NCBI GenBank assembly: GCA_021157965.1 | Contig: JAGGVO010000015.1 | Coordinates: forward strand, 1 to 64,000 | Length of the DNA: 64,000 nt | Direction: 5' to 3' | Source of the DNA: Candidatus Neomarinimicrobiota bacterium | Lineage (GTDB): Bacteria > Fidelibacterota > Fidelibacteria > Fidelibacterales > Fidelibacteraceae | In this document: positions 8,143-16,874 of the stretch, piece after piece | Layout: each line of letters opens with the position of its first letter | Numbering within the stretch: the stretch's first letter is position 1 | Position numbers and translations under genes: made by a program | The notes under the pieces: generated by a model | Told to the model about the DNA's origin: nothing | The model's database searches: none | Seen by the model: the letters and a program-made list of their open reading frames with translations, nothing else

Positions 8143-8600
8143 AACATTTCCCCTATTTCTTCTTCAGAATAGATATGAATTCCTGCGTCACTCAGGACTT
8201 TAGCCGTTATGCCGGACCCGGGAACAGTTTTTCCGGTAAATGTTCCATCATAAATGCGACGTGTGCCGCAGGAAGGTGAACCTTCTTTTAAAATAGCCTT
8301 ATGGATATCCAGTAAATGTGCGATATGTAATGTTTCCCGGGCACCCCGGATGAATGCCCGGGTACAATCCATTCCCTGCCGATTCAGAATTTTACCTTGT
8401 CCGGAGAGAATTTTTTCCACCGGCGCCTGCAGTTCACAGGGAATCCGCGGAGTAGCCAATCCTCCGGCCTGTTCGGGACAAACCGGAACCAGATCATACC
8501 GTTTGCTTAATTCCAAAAGACGGTCAAGAACATGAGTCCCTCCGTCATATCGGCAATGAAGCCCCGCCAGACAACCGGAAATGATGACTTTTTCTTTCAT
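8139..8600 (-). CDS. DUF523 family protein
   Basis: A 153-residue protein that matches the DUF523 family along its whole length. Recognisable motifs are ISGCLAGLHCRYDGG at the N-terminus, VCPEQAGGLATPR at about residues 39-51, and GSPSCGTRRIYDG at about residues 107-120. The conserved cysteines suggest metal or cluster binding, but the family's reaction is not known to me. It overlaps the pullulanase gene by 4 bp and the glutaredoxin gene by 4 bp, so all three are probably translationally coupled. The neighbouring glutaredoxin fits a cysteine-based chemistry; that link is inference. Confidence 0.88.
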   Translation of the reverse strand: MKEKVIISGCLAGLHCRYDGGTHVLDRLLELSKRYDLVPVCPEQAGGLATPRIPCELQAPVEKILSGQGKILNRQGMDCTRAFIRGARETLHIAHLLDIHKAILKEGSPSCGTRRIYDGTFTGKTVPGSGITAKVLSDAGIHIYSEEEIGEML

Positions 8601-10690
8601 TTATCCTTAATCTGTTCCAGCAAGACTGCTCCACGGGGATCGAGGACAATCTGACCGACAATACCCTTATGCACCGGAGCATCCAGCCCTGCTTTTAATT
8701 CATTGGCCCGAACATCCCACGTGCCGTCAGGAAGTTTATACATGGCATGTTTGACCGGATCCCCGTTCAATAAAATCAAATAGCGCTTTTCCGAAGCAGG
8801 ATCATTGATTTCATAGCCAATTCCAAACTGTACATTGTCAGAATACTTACGTTTCAGGTGCTTTCGGTCAGCTCTCCTGAGTTCGGGAATCCGTTTACGG
8901 AGTTTAATCAGATCGGTATAATAGGACACCAGCTCTTTATTCTTTGCCATTATATCATAGTTGATATAATTGGTTTCATTATCTTTTTCATAGGAATTAT
9001 GGTCAATATGGCCTACATGAGAATTTTCCACACCCGAGGGTGCAATAACTTTGGAGCGGGCAAATTCCTGTCCCGAATGGACCATCATGATGCCCTGTGA
9101 GGTGGCCAGCGTAAAAGCTGCCAGGCGATTCAATGCAAGCATGTCCCCTTTTACCAGATGGTACTCATCAACGCTTTTATTCTGAGGTGTCCAGTTCAGA
9201 AAAAGACGGATAAAATCCCCCAGAGTATAATCATCATGGGATGCAAGATAATTCACCGAATGGGCGGATGTCTGAAAAAGTCCCCCGTCATTAACCAGTG
9301 TCCCGGTTAAAAATCGAAAAACGTTATCCCGGTTCACCCCGTCATCCCAGCGTCCAAAAATAAATCCAGGCCGATTATCGGGATTCTGGCCCTTGACGCC
9401 ATTCCGGAACTGATCATTCCATGCTGCCCACCCCAGTTCGCTGAAACGGTCCGGTTTATATCCGCCACCCCAGGGTTCAGCGATGATCACCACATGGGGA
9501 TTCACTTTCCGGGCTTCCTCAAGGATCATGGCACAGGTTTCTTCATCAATCATGGCAGCCAGATCGAAACGGAAGCCGTCTATATGGTATTTTTTCATCC
9601 AGAAAATCACACTGTCGATAATCAGCCTGCGGGCCATGGGACGCTCCGTGGCGTAATCATTGCCGCATCCGCTTACAGAAATAAAATCCCCCTTTTCATC
9701 CAGCCGGAAGTAGTATTTCTTGTCAATATATTTCAGGGGATTATAATCGTATTCACTGACATGATTGTACACGACATCCATGAGAACGGCAATACCTTCG
9801 TCATGAAAAGCTTTCACCATATCCTTCATTTCCAGCACCTGCCGGCCGTCGTGCCCGCTGTATCCTCCCTCTTTCAGGGATGGATTTGTGGCATAGTAGG
9901 ATTCGGGGGCAAAAAAGTAGCTGGTCATGTATCCCCAGTGATTCCGTTCATAAGGATTCCAGGTGTTGTATTTCCGTTCCACACTGTCTTTATAGGGAAT
10001 TTCAATGTTGCCGAAATCCATCAGTGGGAGGAATTCCACTGCATTGACACCCAAAGATTTAATGTACTCAAGTCCGCCTGTTATCCCTTTTTCCACCGCA
10101 CCCCTATATGTCCCCGGTTTTGATGCGCCTGAAGAAGGATGGGCGGTCAGGTCCCGAAGATGGGCTTCGTAAATTATCAGATCCCGGGGATCTTCCGGTA
10201 CGATCCATGTGTCACGACCCCAGTGATAATCATCTTTCAGGATGATGGATTTTCCTTCATGCGTAAAATGATTTTTCGTCGAAACAGCAATGGAATAAGG
10301 GTCGGCAATCACAAGACTGTCATCAAACATCTCGCCGGGACCTTCCGGGCCGGAAACCTGATACCCGTAATAATCACCCCAGCGTTTTGCAGGACTGACA
10401 TACTCCCACACCCCCTGATCATCCCGGATCATGTACAGGGTTTCATAGGGAGTTTCATCACTATATTTCTTAAAAAACAGGATTTTCACCTGTGTTGCCC
10501 GGGGGGCAAAGACCCGGAAAGTCATCTTTCCGTCTTCCACATTCATACCCAGGGCTTTTTCGGAATAGAGCTTGTCAAAATCTTCTTCCGTAAAGGGTTT
10601 CACCTTTTGCGGAGACTGATAAGCGGCGTTTTCGCCCATGCATCCTCCCAATAACATCACCATGCACGCAGTAATGATTGTTAACTTCAT
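8597..10690 (-). CDS. type I pullulanase-like GH13 lipoprotein
   Basis: A 697-residue secreted glycoside hydrolase of family GH13. The lipobox LGGC at residues 14-17 predicts a lipid-anchored protein. A CBM48-like beta domain (about residues 45-145) precedes the catalytic barrel. Conserved regions are DVVYNH (305-310), the nucleophile Asp376 in DGFRFDLA, the acid/base Glu405 in AEPWGGG, and Asp486 in ASHDD. These fit debranching of alpha-1,6 links in pullulan, glycogen or starch fragments; the exact specificity cannot be read from sequence alone. It lies 12 bp after the purine nucleoside phosphorylase gene. No strong ribosome binding site precedes the ATG. Confidence 0.9.
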   Translation of the reverse strand: MKLTIITACMVMLLGGCMGENAAYQSPQKVKPFTEEDFDKLYSEKALGMNVEDGKMTFRVFAPRATQVKILFFKKYSDETPYETLYMIRDDQGVWEYVSPAKRWGDYYGYQVSGPEGPGEMFDDSLVIADPYSIAVSTKNHFTHEGKSIILKDDYHWGRDTWIVPEDPRDLIIYEAHLRDLTAHPSSGASKPGTYRGAVEKGITGGLEYIKSLGVNAVEFLPLMDFGNIEIPYKDSVERKYNTWNPYERNHWGYMTSYFFAPESYYATNPSLKEGGYSGHDGRQVLEMKDMVKAFHDEGIAVLMDVVYNHVSEYDYNPLKYIDKKYYFRLDEKGDFISVSGCGNDYATERPMARRLIIDSVIFWMKKYHIDGFRFDLAAMIDEETCAMILEEARKVNPHVVIIAEPWGGGYKPDRFSELGWAAWNDQFRNGVKGQNPDNRPGFIFGRWDDGVNRDNVFRFLTGTLVNDGGLFQTSAHSVNYLASHDDYTLGDFIRLFLNWTPQNKSVDEYHLVKGDMLALNRLAAFTLATSQGIMMVHSGQEFARSKVIAPSGVENSHVGHIDHNSYEKDNETNYINYDIMAKNKELVSYYTDLIKLRKRIPELRRADRKHLKRKYSDNVQFGIGYEINDPASEKRYLILLNGDPVKHAMYKLPDGTWDVRANELKAGLDAPVHKGIVGQIVLDPRGAVLLEQIKDK

Positions 10691-10702
10691 GACTGTCTCG
10701 AT

Positions 10703-11476
10703 TTATGATTTATCCAAACCGTTCAAAAGCGATGAAATCAGGGATTTCATATTTCCGCTGACTTTCAGAGCTGCCTCTGTGACTTCTTCATGATAAAGAG
10801 CTTCCTTTTTTATCCCGGCCGCATAATTTGTGGCACAACTGAAGGGATAGACTTTCATACCGTAAGATCTGGCCCGAATAACTTCAGGCATGGTGGACAT
10901 TCCCACCACATCGGCTCCCAGTTCTTTGAAATATTGTATTTCTGCCGGTGATTCATAAGATGGTCCTGTAGTCCATACATAAATCCCCTGTCCGATAGAC
11001 ACACCGGATTGCATGACAGCCTTGTCAATAACCTTTTTTTCATCTTCGCGGATTCCGGCAAGGGAAAGATCACCCGCCGCCGATGCTTTATGAGTAAAAT
11101 CAATAAAATCATCAATCCTCAGAATCACCCCTTTTTCATATTTTTCATTGATTAAACCTGCAGCATTGGTCACGATAAGATGCCGGATACCCACGTCATG
11201 AAAATACTCCACAATCGCCAGGATCTTGTCCATGCTGTAGCCTTCATAATAATGAAAACGGCCTTTGGCAGCCAATATTCGATGACCGTGCCAATCACCC
11301 AGAATAAACTGTCCGGCATGGCCTTCCACCGTGGATTTCGGAAAACCGGGAATTTTATCATAGGGTAAAACCTGCTCTGCCTGGATTTCAGAAGCCACAT
11401 CTCCCAGACCGCTTCCCAGGATCATACCAAAATCGACAGGTTTTTTTTCAAGATATTTTTTTAGTGTATCAGTCAT
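10703..11476 (-). CDS. punA: purine nucleoside phosphorylase
   Basis: A 257-residue member of the trimeric (family I) purine nucleoside phosphorylases, which split purine nucleosides with phosphate into base and ribose-1-phosphate. Motifs seen are GMILGSGLGDVA (phosphate loop), KGRFHYYEGYS, VTNAAGLI, GMSTMPEVIRAR and SCATNYAAGI. The Asn in the last motif favours 6-oxopurines (inosine, guanosine) over methylthioadenosine; that assignment uses family knowledge. Its start overlaps the end of rlmN by 8 bp, placing it second in the operon. Length is a little below the usual 270-290 residues. Confidence 0.92.
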   Translation of the reverse strand: MTDTLKKYLEKKPVDFGMILGSGLGDVASEIQAEQVLPYDKIPGFPKSTVEGHAGQFILGDWHGHRILAAKGRFHYYEGYSMDKILAIVEYFHDVGIRHLIVTNAAGLINEKYEKGVILRIDDFIDFTHKASAAGDLSLAGIREDEKKVIDKAVMQSGVSIGQGIYVWTTGPSYESPAEIQYFKELGADVVGMSTMPEVIRARSYGMKVYPFSCATNYAAGIKKEALYHEEVTEAALKVSGNMKSLISSLLNGLDKS

Positions 11477-12515
11477 AGACTTCCTTCTTCATTTGGGTGT
11501 ATAATTGTCCGCACGCTGCCTGTTTATCGGATCCACCACTCCACCGTATCATGACGGGAAAAGGCGCTCGTTGCTGTAAATAGTCTGTAAAAGACTGTAT
11601 CTCTTCTTCAGCAGGCCTTTCATAGGGAGCCTCTGTCATATTGAAGGGAATCAGATTCAGTTTACAATCCAATTCACCAAGACGGGAAACCAATTCATCG
11701 GCATCCCTTTGTGATATATTGACATTCTTCATCATCACATATTCAAAAGTGACTCTGCGATGGGTTTTCTGCGTGTAAAATTTAACAGCTTCCAAAAGTG
11801 CAGACAAAGGATATTGTCTGTTGATCGGCATCAGCGTTTGCCGTAAGTCATCCCGGATAGCATTCAGCGAAACAGCCAGTTTAAATTGATAGGGCAGCTC
11901 TGCAAAGGCAAGGATTTGGGGGATAATTCCTGCTGTCGACAGGGTGATATGCCGGGCGCCGATATTGAGACCCGATTCATGATTCAGGATCCGTGCTGCC
12001 TGAATCACTGACTCAAAATTGAGAAAGGGCTCTCCCATGCCCATAAACACAACATTTGTGATTTTTTCAGATACCATACGACGGATATGCAAAACCTGAT
12101 CCACAATTTCCCCGGGTGTCAGATTCCGGTGAAACCCCATTCGGGCAGTCTGACAAAAAGAACAGTTCAGGGTACAGCCTACCTGGCTGCTTACACATAT
12201 TGTTTTTCGGTTTTCAGCCGGGATATAGACACTTTCCACGGCTTTTCCGTCCTTTAATTCAAAAAAGAATTTATGGGATTCCGAAAAATCTTTTGGCACA
12301 TTACCGACAAGACGGATCAGTTGCAGGTTCCCTTCTCCAAGAATTATCTTCCGAAGTTCTTTGGGCAGCGTATGCATTGCTTCCGGATCGTCCAATCCTT
12401 TCTGAAAAATCCACTGTGCCATTTGCCGCCCTTTATAGGACGGATAGCCTCTGAACCGGACCCAGGATTCCATTTCTTCAGGAAGCAGATCTTTCAATGA
12501 GTGCTTTATCATCAT
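11469..12515 (-). CDS. rlmN: dual-specificity RNA methyltransferase RlmN
   Basis: A 348-residue radical SAM enzyme that methylates C2 of A2503 in 23S rRNA and, in many bacteria, A37 in tRNAs. The cluster motif CTLNCSFC has Cys114, Cys118 and Cys121, followed by QTARMGFHRNLTPGEI. The second catalytic pair is recognisable by Cys335 near the C-terminus (AACGQLY), the residue that carries the methyl relay. VVFMGMGEPFLN is the SAM-binding GEP motif. It is the first gene of a six-gene minus-strand operon and is divergent from tRNA-Pro. ATG codons at the first two positions are both possible starts. Confidence 0.97.
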   Translation of the reverse strand: MMIKHSLKDLLPEEMESWVRFRGYPSYKGRQMAQWIFQKGLDDPEAMHTLPKELRKIILGEGNLQLIRLVGNVPKDFSESHKFFFELKDGKAVESVYIPAENRKTICVSSQVGCTLNCSFCQTARMGFHRNLTPGEIVDQVLHIRRMVSEKITNVVFMGMGEPFLNFESVIQAARILNHESGLNIGARHITLSTAGIIPQILAFAELPYQFKLAVSLNAIRDDLRQTLMPINRQYPLSALLEAVKFYTQKTHRRVTFEYVMMKNVNISQRDADELVSRLGELDCKLNLIPFNMTEAPYERPAEEEIQSFTDYLQQRAPFPVMIRWSGGSDKQAACGQLYTQMKKEVYD

Positions 12516-12630
12516 AGCGTTAAAAATAGTGAGTTCACAGCTCAGGGTCTATTCTTTTCCACTTTTTTCACTAAAATAGTTTCTCATCCCTTGCAGATTC
12601 ATTAAATTGCACAGCTTTTTGAGAATCCAT

Positions 12631-12705
12631 CGGGGTGTAGCGCAGCCCGGTTAGCGCGCGTCGTTCGGGACGACGAGGTCGGAAGTTCGAATCTTCTCAC
12701 CCCGA
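12631..12705 (+). tRNA. tRNA-Pro (anticodon CGG)
   Basis: A cloverleaf folds with acceptor arms CGGGGTG / CACCCCG, the anticodon stem CGTCG / CGACG and the loop TTCGGGA, giving anticodon CGG. The T loop reads GTTCGAATC. The discriminator is A12705 and no CCA is encoded. It lies between the divergent rlmN operon and mrfB. Confidence 0.95.
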
Positions 12706-12773
12706 CAACAGGTCAATAATGAAATTTTTAAGTCCGTTAGATATTCTCTCATTCTCATTGTAAATTTAATTTC

Positions 12774-14084
12774 ATGAAAAGTATCAAAGACAAACTGCAG
12801 GAGCTTTATCACTCCTCCTCTCCCTTTAAGAAGCACGAAAATGATGGGAGTCATGTTAAACAACAGCTTGAACGGATTTACTCCCGTAAAAATGAGATCA
12901 AACATTTTCCCGACACACGACTTCAGCAGCAATCTTCCGGTCTGGAAGAGCTTGTGGGTGGCTGTTGGATCAACTCATCTTTCGGCGATATTTTCCGGGC
13001 AGAATATTCCTGGAGTTTGAATAAATTATATGGCAATTGTAATCTTTCTACTATTTTCTCTATCGACCCCCGGGACTTTTCTACCGTTTTTAACACTCCA
13101 TCCCTGTCTTCCTGGGAGTCTCTCATCTTTTTGGATACGGAAACAACCGGCCTCAGCGGCGGTTCCGGAACGGTAGCATTTATGATTGGTCTCGGCTTTA
13201 TTAAAAACGGCTTATTTCGTGTGTATCAGTACTTTATCTCCCGCCTAAGCCATGAAGAAGGGATGCTTGAAATGGTCCGTGCTCTGCTTGATGATTTTCA
13301 TACCATCGTGACATACAATGGAAAAATCTACGACATTCCCCTTCTTAACACCCGGTTTGTGATGAATCATCTTCCGCCCCTGAGTCCGGAAATCCCCCAT
13401 GGAGATTTGCTTCATCACAGCCGCAATTTGTGGAAATTTTCCCAGAAAAACTGCAAGCTGACAACTCTGGAGCGGGAAAAACTGGGTTTCGAACGGGATG
13501 AAGATATCCCGGGTGAGATGATTCCGGGTGTGTATTTCGAGTATATGCGCCTGAACCGGGTGGATCTGCTGGCAAAGGTTTTTATTCATAACCGGTGGGA
13601 TATTATCACTATGCTGGCCATTCTCATCCGCATTCTGAAGAGTCATGAGCGACTTCAGGCAGAAGACAATCCGCTGGATGACTATGCCAAGGGACGTCTT
13701 TTCAGGAACCGTATGGATTTTGAACGGAGTATTGCCCATTACCGGTATGTTCTGGAATCGGACATCACACCTCAGCGACGACAGAAAACCCTGCTGGAGC
13801 TGGCGGCTATTCTGAAAAAACGGGGAGACTGGACTGATGCACTGGATGCCTGGACGGAAGCCTGTGACTCCCAATATCCCTTTTCATACGAGGCTTACAC
13901 AGAATTGGCAAAGTACTATGAACACAGGGGAAAGAATTTTGAAAAAGCATTGCAGGTTGTTCATAAGGCTTTATCACGAATACCCGGCCGGCGTCAGGCA
14001 GATCGTGAAGCCCTGAATCACAGGCAAGCAAGACTTCAACGTAAAATCAAGGCAGGAAAAAAGGATGACAGAGATCATGCATAA
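12774..14084 (+). CDS. mrfB: MrfB-like DEDD exonuclease with TPR region
   Basis: A 436-residue homologue of YprB/MrfB, the 3'-5' exonuclease partner of the MrfA helicase in a UvrA-independent excision repair pathway described in Bacillus subtilis for mitomycin C damage. The RNase H-like domain (about residues 115-285) has Asp121 and Glu123 in LDTETTGLSGG, YNGKIYDIPLL, and a late HNRWDI with the fourth acidic residue. The C-terminal 120 residues form TPR-like helix pairs. The last 20 bp overlap the helicase gene, which supports a two-gene operon. Family assignment is strong; the repair role in this organism is inferred from the pair. Confidence 0.9.
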   Translation: MKSIKDKLQELYHSSSPFKKHENDGSHVKQQLERIYSRKNEIKHFPDTRLQQQSSGLEELVGGCWINSSFGDIFRAEYSWSLNKLYGNCNLSTIFSIDPRDFSTVFNTPSLSSWESLIFLDTETTGLSGGSGTVAFMIGLGFIKNGLFRVYQYFISRLSHEEGMLEMVRALLDDFHTIVTYNGKIYDIPLLNTRFVMNHLPPLSPEIPHGDLLHHSRNLWKFSQKNCKLTTLEREKLGFERDEDIPGEMIPGVYFEYMRLNRVDLLAKVFIHNRWDIITMLAILIRILKSHERLQAEDNPLDDYAKGRLFRNRMDFERSIAHYRYVLESDITPQRRQKTLLELAAILKKRGDWTDALDAWTEACDSQYPFSYEAYTELAKYYEHRGKNFEKALQVVHKALSRIPGRRQADREALNHRQARLQRKIKAGKKDDRDHA

Positions 14085-16467
14085 GGAAACCCGCTCGGTT
14101 GAGACTTTATTAACCCGGTCGGAACGCTTTCATCCCAACATAGTCCATATTCATCATATAGAAGGCAACGAGGGAGATTTTCGTGACTTTCCCGAAGAGC
14201 TCCATCCGGATATCAGGCATGTTTTGAAATCACGGGGAATTCACCGTCTCTATTCTCATCAGGCGGAGGCCTGGGAACAAACATCTGCCGGTAAAAACAT
14301 CACAGTCGTCACACCAACTGCTTCGGGAAAGACACTGACTTATAACCTTCCGGTTTTGCATAAAATCATTGAGAATCCCAAAGCCAAAGCCTTGTACCTT
14401 TTTCCCACCAAAGCCCTGAGTCAGGATCAGATGACCGAACTCCACGAGTTAATCACGGCCCTGGAGCGGGATATCAAAGTCTACACCTTTGACGGGGATA
14501 CACCCACCAGTGCACGGGCAGCCATACGGAAGCAGGGCAATATCGTGGTCACAAATCCGGACATGCTCCATCAGGGCATTTTGCCTCATCATACCAAATG
14601 GATGCAGTTTTTTCAGAATCTGGAAGTGGTCGTCATCGATGAAATGCATATTTACCGGGGAGTTTTCGGATCCCACATGACCAATGTGATCCGGCGACTG
14701 AAACGGATTTGCCGGTTTTACCGTTCAGATCCTCTCTTTATCCTTTGTTCCGCCACCATTGCCAATCCGGGAGAACATGCCGGCCGTTTGATTGAGGATC
14801 AGATCACCGTGATTGATCGTTCCGGAGCACCGGTAAGCCCCAAAACCCTGATCTTTTACAATCCGCCTATAATCAATAAAGAACTGGGAATCCGTGCCAG
14901 TTACATCAAGCAGGCCCGGTATCTGGCGGAGTTTCTCATTCGGAACAACGTGCAAACGCTTGTCTTTGCCCTTTCACGTCTGAATGTGGAAGTTTTAACA
15001 AAATATCTCAAGGATACCTTCGACTCGGACCGGGAATCCATGGGCCGGCCGGAAATGATTGCCGGTTACCGGGGAGGATATCTGCCCAACAGGCGTCGGG
15101 AGATTGAAAAAGGAATACGGAGCGGTCAGATACGCGGGGTTGTATCCACAAACGCCCTGGAGCTGGGGATAGACATCGGAAATTTGGATGCGGCCATTCT
15201 GGCGGGATATCCGGGGAGCATATCCAGTACCTGGCAACAAATCGGTCGTGCGGGACGACGGGGAAAATCCGCCATCGGTATTTTTATCGGCCGTTCCGAC
15301 CCGCTGGACCAGTTCCTCATGCAAAACCCCGACTATTTTTACGGGCAGTCCCCGGAACACGCCCGGATGAATCCGGATAATGTGATGCTTCTCGTGGATC
15401 ATATTAAATGCGCCGCCTTTGAACTCCCCTTCCAGGAGGGGAATACCTTTGGGAACGTGGCGGCGAACGACTTGCAGGCAATTTTGGAATTTCTGACCAA
15501 TGGCGGTATTTTGCATTATGACAACCGGCGTTGGTACTGGTCTGATACGGCGTATCCGGCCGTGAATGTGAACCTCCGGCGGTCACCCGAAGGGAATTTT
15601 GTGGTAGTGAATACGGAAAACAACCATCAAATCATTGGAGAAGTGGATTACAGTGCGGCGATTCTCACCATTTATCCCGATGCCATCTACCTGGCGTCCG
15701 GACAGCAATACATTGTAGACAAACTGGACTGGGACGGCCGGAAGGCACTGGTCCGCCCTACCGATTCCGATTACTACACCGATTCCATAGACTATACAAA
15801 GGTCAAAGTCTTAACTGAGGACGAAGAACGCCATGCCCGGAATGCCAGGGTTTTTCAGGGAGAAGTACAGGTCATGACCCGGGCGGTAGGATTCAAGAAA
15901 ATCCGCTTTTATACCGGTGAAAACACAGGTTATGGTAAAATAAACCTGCCGGATCTGGAAATGGCCACTACTGCCTATTGGTTTACCATACCCAACAGTG
16001 CAATTGAACGCCTGCCCCGGAATCGGGCGGATATTGTGGATGGTTTGTTGGGCATCAGCAAAGCCCTTCACTCCGTCGCATCACTCCATATCATGAGCGA
16101 ACCCCATGATATTCATAAAGCCGTGGGAGACAAAAGCTCGGAATGGTTTGCCATGAACACCATTACCGAACGGGGTATCTATTCCGCCCCGGATGAAAAC
16201 AAGAAATCCGTCAAACTCAATCCGGAGGATCTGGAAAACTTCCAGCCGACATTGTTTATTTACGACAACTACCCCGGAGGCATTGGTTTCAGTCCCCTCC
16301 TCTACGATGCCCATGAAAAACTCATCCGGGAAACTTATTCCCTGATTAAAAACTGTACCTGTCCCAATGGATGTCCCTCCTGTGTAGGACCGTCAAATGA
16401 AGTAGGAATCAATACCAAAGAAATCGCTCTGGATATTTTAGCCGTTTTGATGGAACCGGAATCCTGA
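14065..16467 (+). CDS. mrfA: MrfA-like DEAD/DEAH-box helicase with DUF1998 Cys motif
   Basis: An 800-residue superfamily 2 helicase. Motif I is PTASGKT (residues about 90-96), motif II is DEMH in VVIDEMHIY, motif III is CSATI, and motif VI is QQIGRAGRRG. The C-terminal region ends in NCTCPNGCPSCVGPSNE, the four-cysteine signature of the MrfA/YprA DUF1998 type that binds zinc. It overlaps mrfB by 20 bp. Known relatives unwind DNA 3'-5' and work with MrfB in damage excision. uvrB lies about 400 bp downstream, past a tRNA gene, so two excision systems neighbour each other. Confidence 0.93.
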   Translation: MTEIMHKETRSVETLLTRSERFHPNIVHIHHIEGNEGDFRDFPEELHPDIRHVLKSRGIHRLYSHQAEAWEQTSAGKNITVVTPTASGKTLTYNLPVLHKIIENPKAKALYLFPTKALSQDQMTELHELITALERDIKVYTFDGDTPTSARAAIRKQGNIVVTNPDMLHQGILPHHTKWMQFFQNLEVVVIDEMHIYRGVFGSHMTNVIRRLKRICRFYRSDPLFILCSATIANPGEHAGRLIEDQITVIDRSGAPVSPKTLIFYNPPIINKELGIRASYIKQARYLAEFLIRNNVQTLVFALSRLNVEVLTKYLKDTFDSDRESMGRPEMIAGYRGGYLPNRRREIEKGIRSGQIRGVVSTNALELGIDIGNLDAAILAGYPGSISSTWQQIGRAGRRGKSAIGIFIGRSDPLDQFLMQNPDYFYGQSPEHARMNPDNVMLLVDHIKCAAFELPFQEGNTFGNVAANDLQAILEFLTNGGILHYDNRRWYWSDTAYPAVNVNLRRSPEGNFVVVNTENNHQIIGEVDYSAAILTIYPDAIYLASGQQYIVDKLDWDGRKALVRPTDSDYYTDSIDYTKVKVLTEDEERHARNARVFQGEVQVMTRAVGFKKIRFYTGENTGYGKINLPDLEMATTAYWFTIPNSAIERLPRNRADIVDGLLGISKALHSVASLHIMSEPHDIHKAVGDKSSEWFAMNTITERGIYSAPDENKKSVKLNPEDLENFQPTLFIYDNYPGGIGFSPLLYDAHEKLIRETYSLIKNCTCPNGCPSCVGPSNEVGINTKEIALDILAVLMEPES

Positions 16468-16503
16468 CCTATCATATCAATTTAAAAACCTGTTGAAAAA
16501 AAC

Positions 16504-16532
16504 GCCCGTCTGCAGTAAACTATCGGGCTTTT
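16504..16532 (+). terminator. possible intrinsic terminator after mrfA
   Basis: GCCCG at 16504-16508 can pair with CGGGC at 16524-16528, followed by TTTT. The 15-base loop makes this a weak candidate. It ends one base before the tRNA-Ser gene. Confidence 0.4.
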
Positions 16533-16533
16533 G

Positions 16534-16615
16534 GGAGGATTAGGCTAATTGGTAAGTCAGCGGTCTTGAAAACCGCCGCCCTCTGGGCTTGGGGGTTCGA
16601 GTCCCTCATCCTCCG
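16534..16615 (+). tRNA. tRNA-Ser (anticodon TGA)
   Basis: Acceptor arms GGAGGAT / ATCCTCC, anticodon stem GCGGT / ACCGC with loop CTTGAAA (anticodon TGA), and a long variable arm of the CGCCC-TCT-GGGC type, as expected for serine. The T loop reads GTTCGAGTC. The discriminator is G16615; CCA is not encoded. Confidence 0.95.
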
Positions 16616-16622
16616 CTAACAG

Positions 16623-16670
16623 AGTTGAGAGTAAAGAGTCGTGAATTTAGTTTTTGAGTCGGGAGTTTGG
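16623..16670. repeat. 7-bp-periodic repeat after tRNA-Ser
   Basis: AGTTGAG, AGTAAAG, AGTCGTG, AATTTAG, a six-base TTTTTG, AGTCGGG and AGTTTGG follow each other, so AGT recurs every seven bases. The sequence differs from the other arrays but the period is the same. The remaining 200 bp up to uvrB show no gene. Confidence 0.5.
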
Positions 16671-16874
16671 TTTGAAACGTTAATTGATGATTGTGCCGGA
16701 TAATCTCCCCTCTTCAGAGGAGTCGGAAATGTGTAAAAACGTAACAAAAATGCATGACAAGGGGGAAGATAAAATGATGAGTGATGAATTGGGTACAGTG
16801 CGTCAATAAATGCACAAGCCAATCTAATCAATCCTCCCAATCCTCCTTCTTCCCCCCTTCCATTCTTCCAACAA

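Noticed and set aside
9494-10123. Plus-strand frame of 209 codons inside the pullulanase gene
   Set aside because: Antisense shadow of a clearly conserved GH13 gene; no ribosome binding site and no family resemblance.
12651-12932. Minus-strand open frame of 93 codons across tRNA-Pro
   Set aside because: Its end (GEKIRTSDLVVPNDAR) is the translation of the tRNA antisense strand, a well-known false frame, and it overlaps mrfB.
16616-16840. Minus-strand frame of 74 codons between tRNA-Ser and uvrB
   Set aside because: No family resemblance or start signal; overlaps the 7-bp-periodic stretch.
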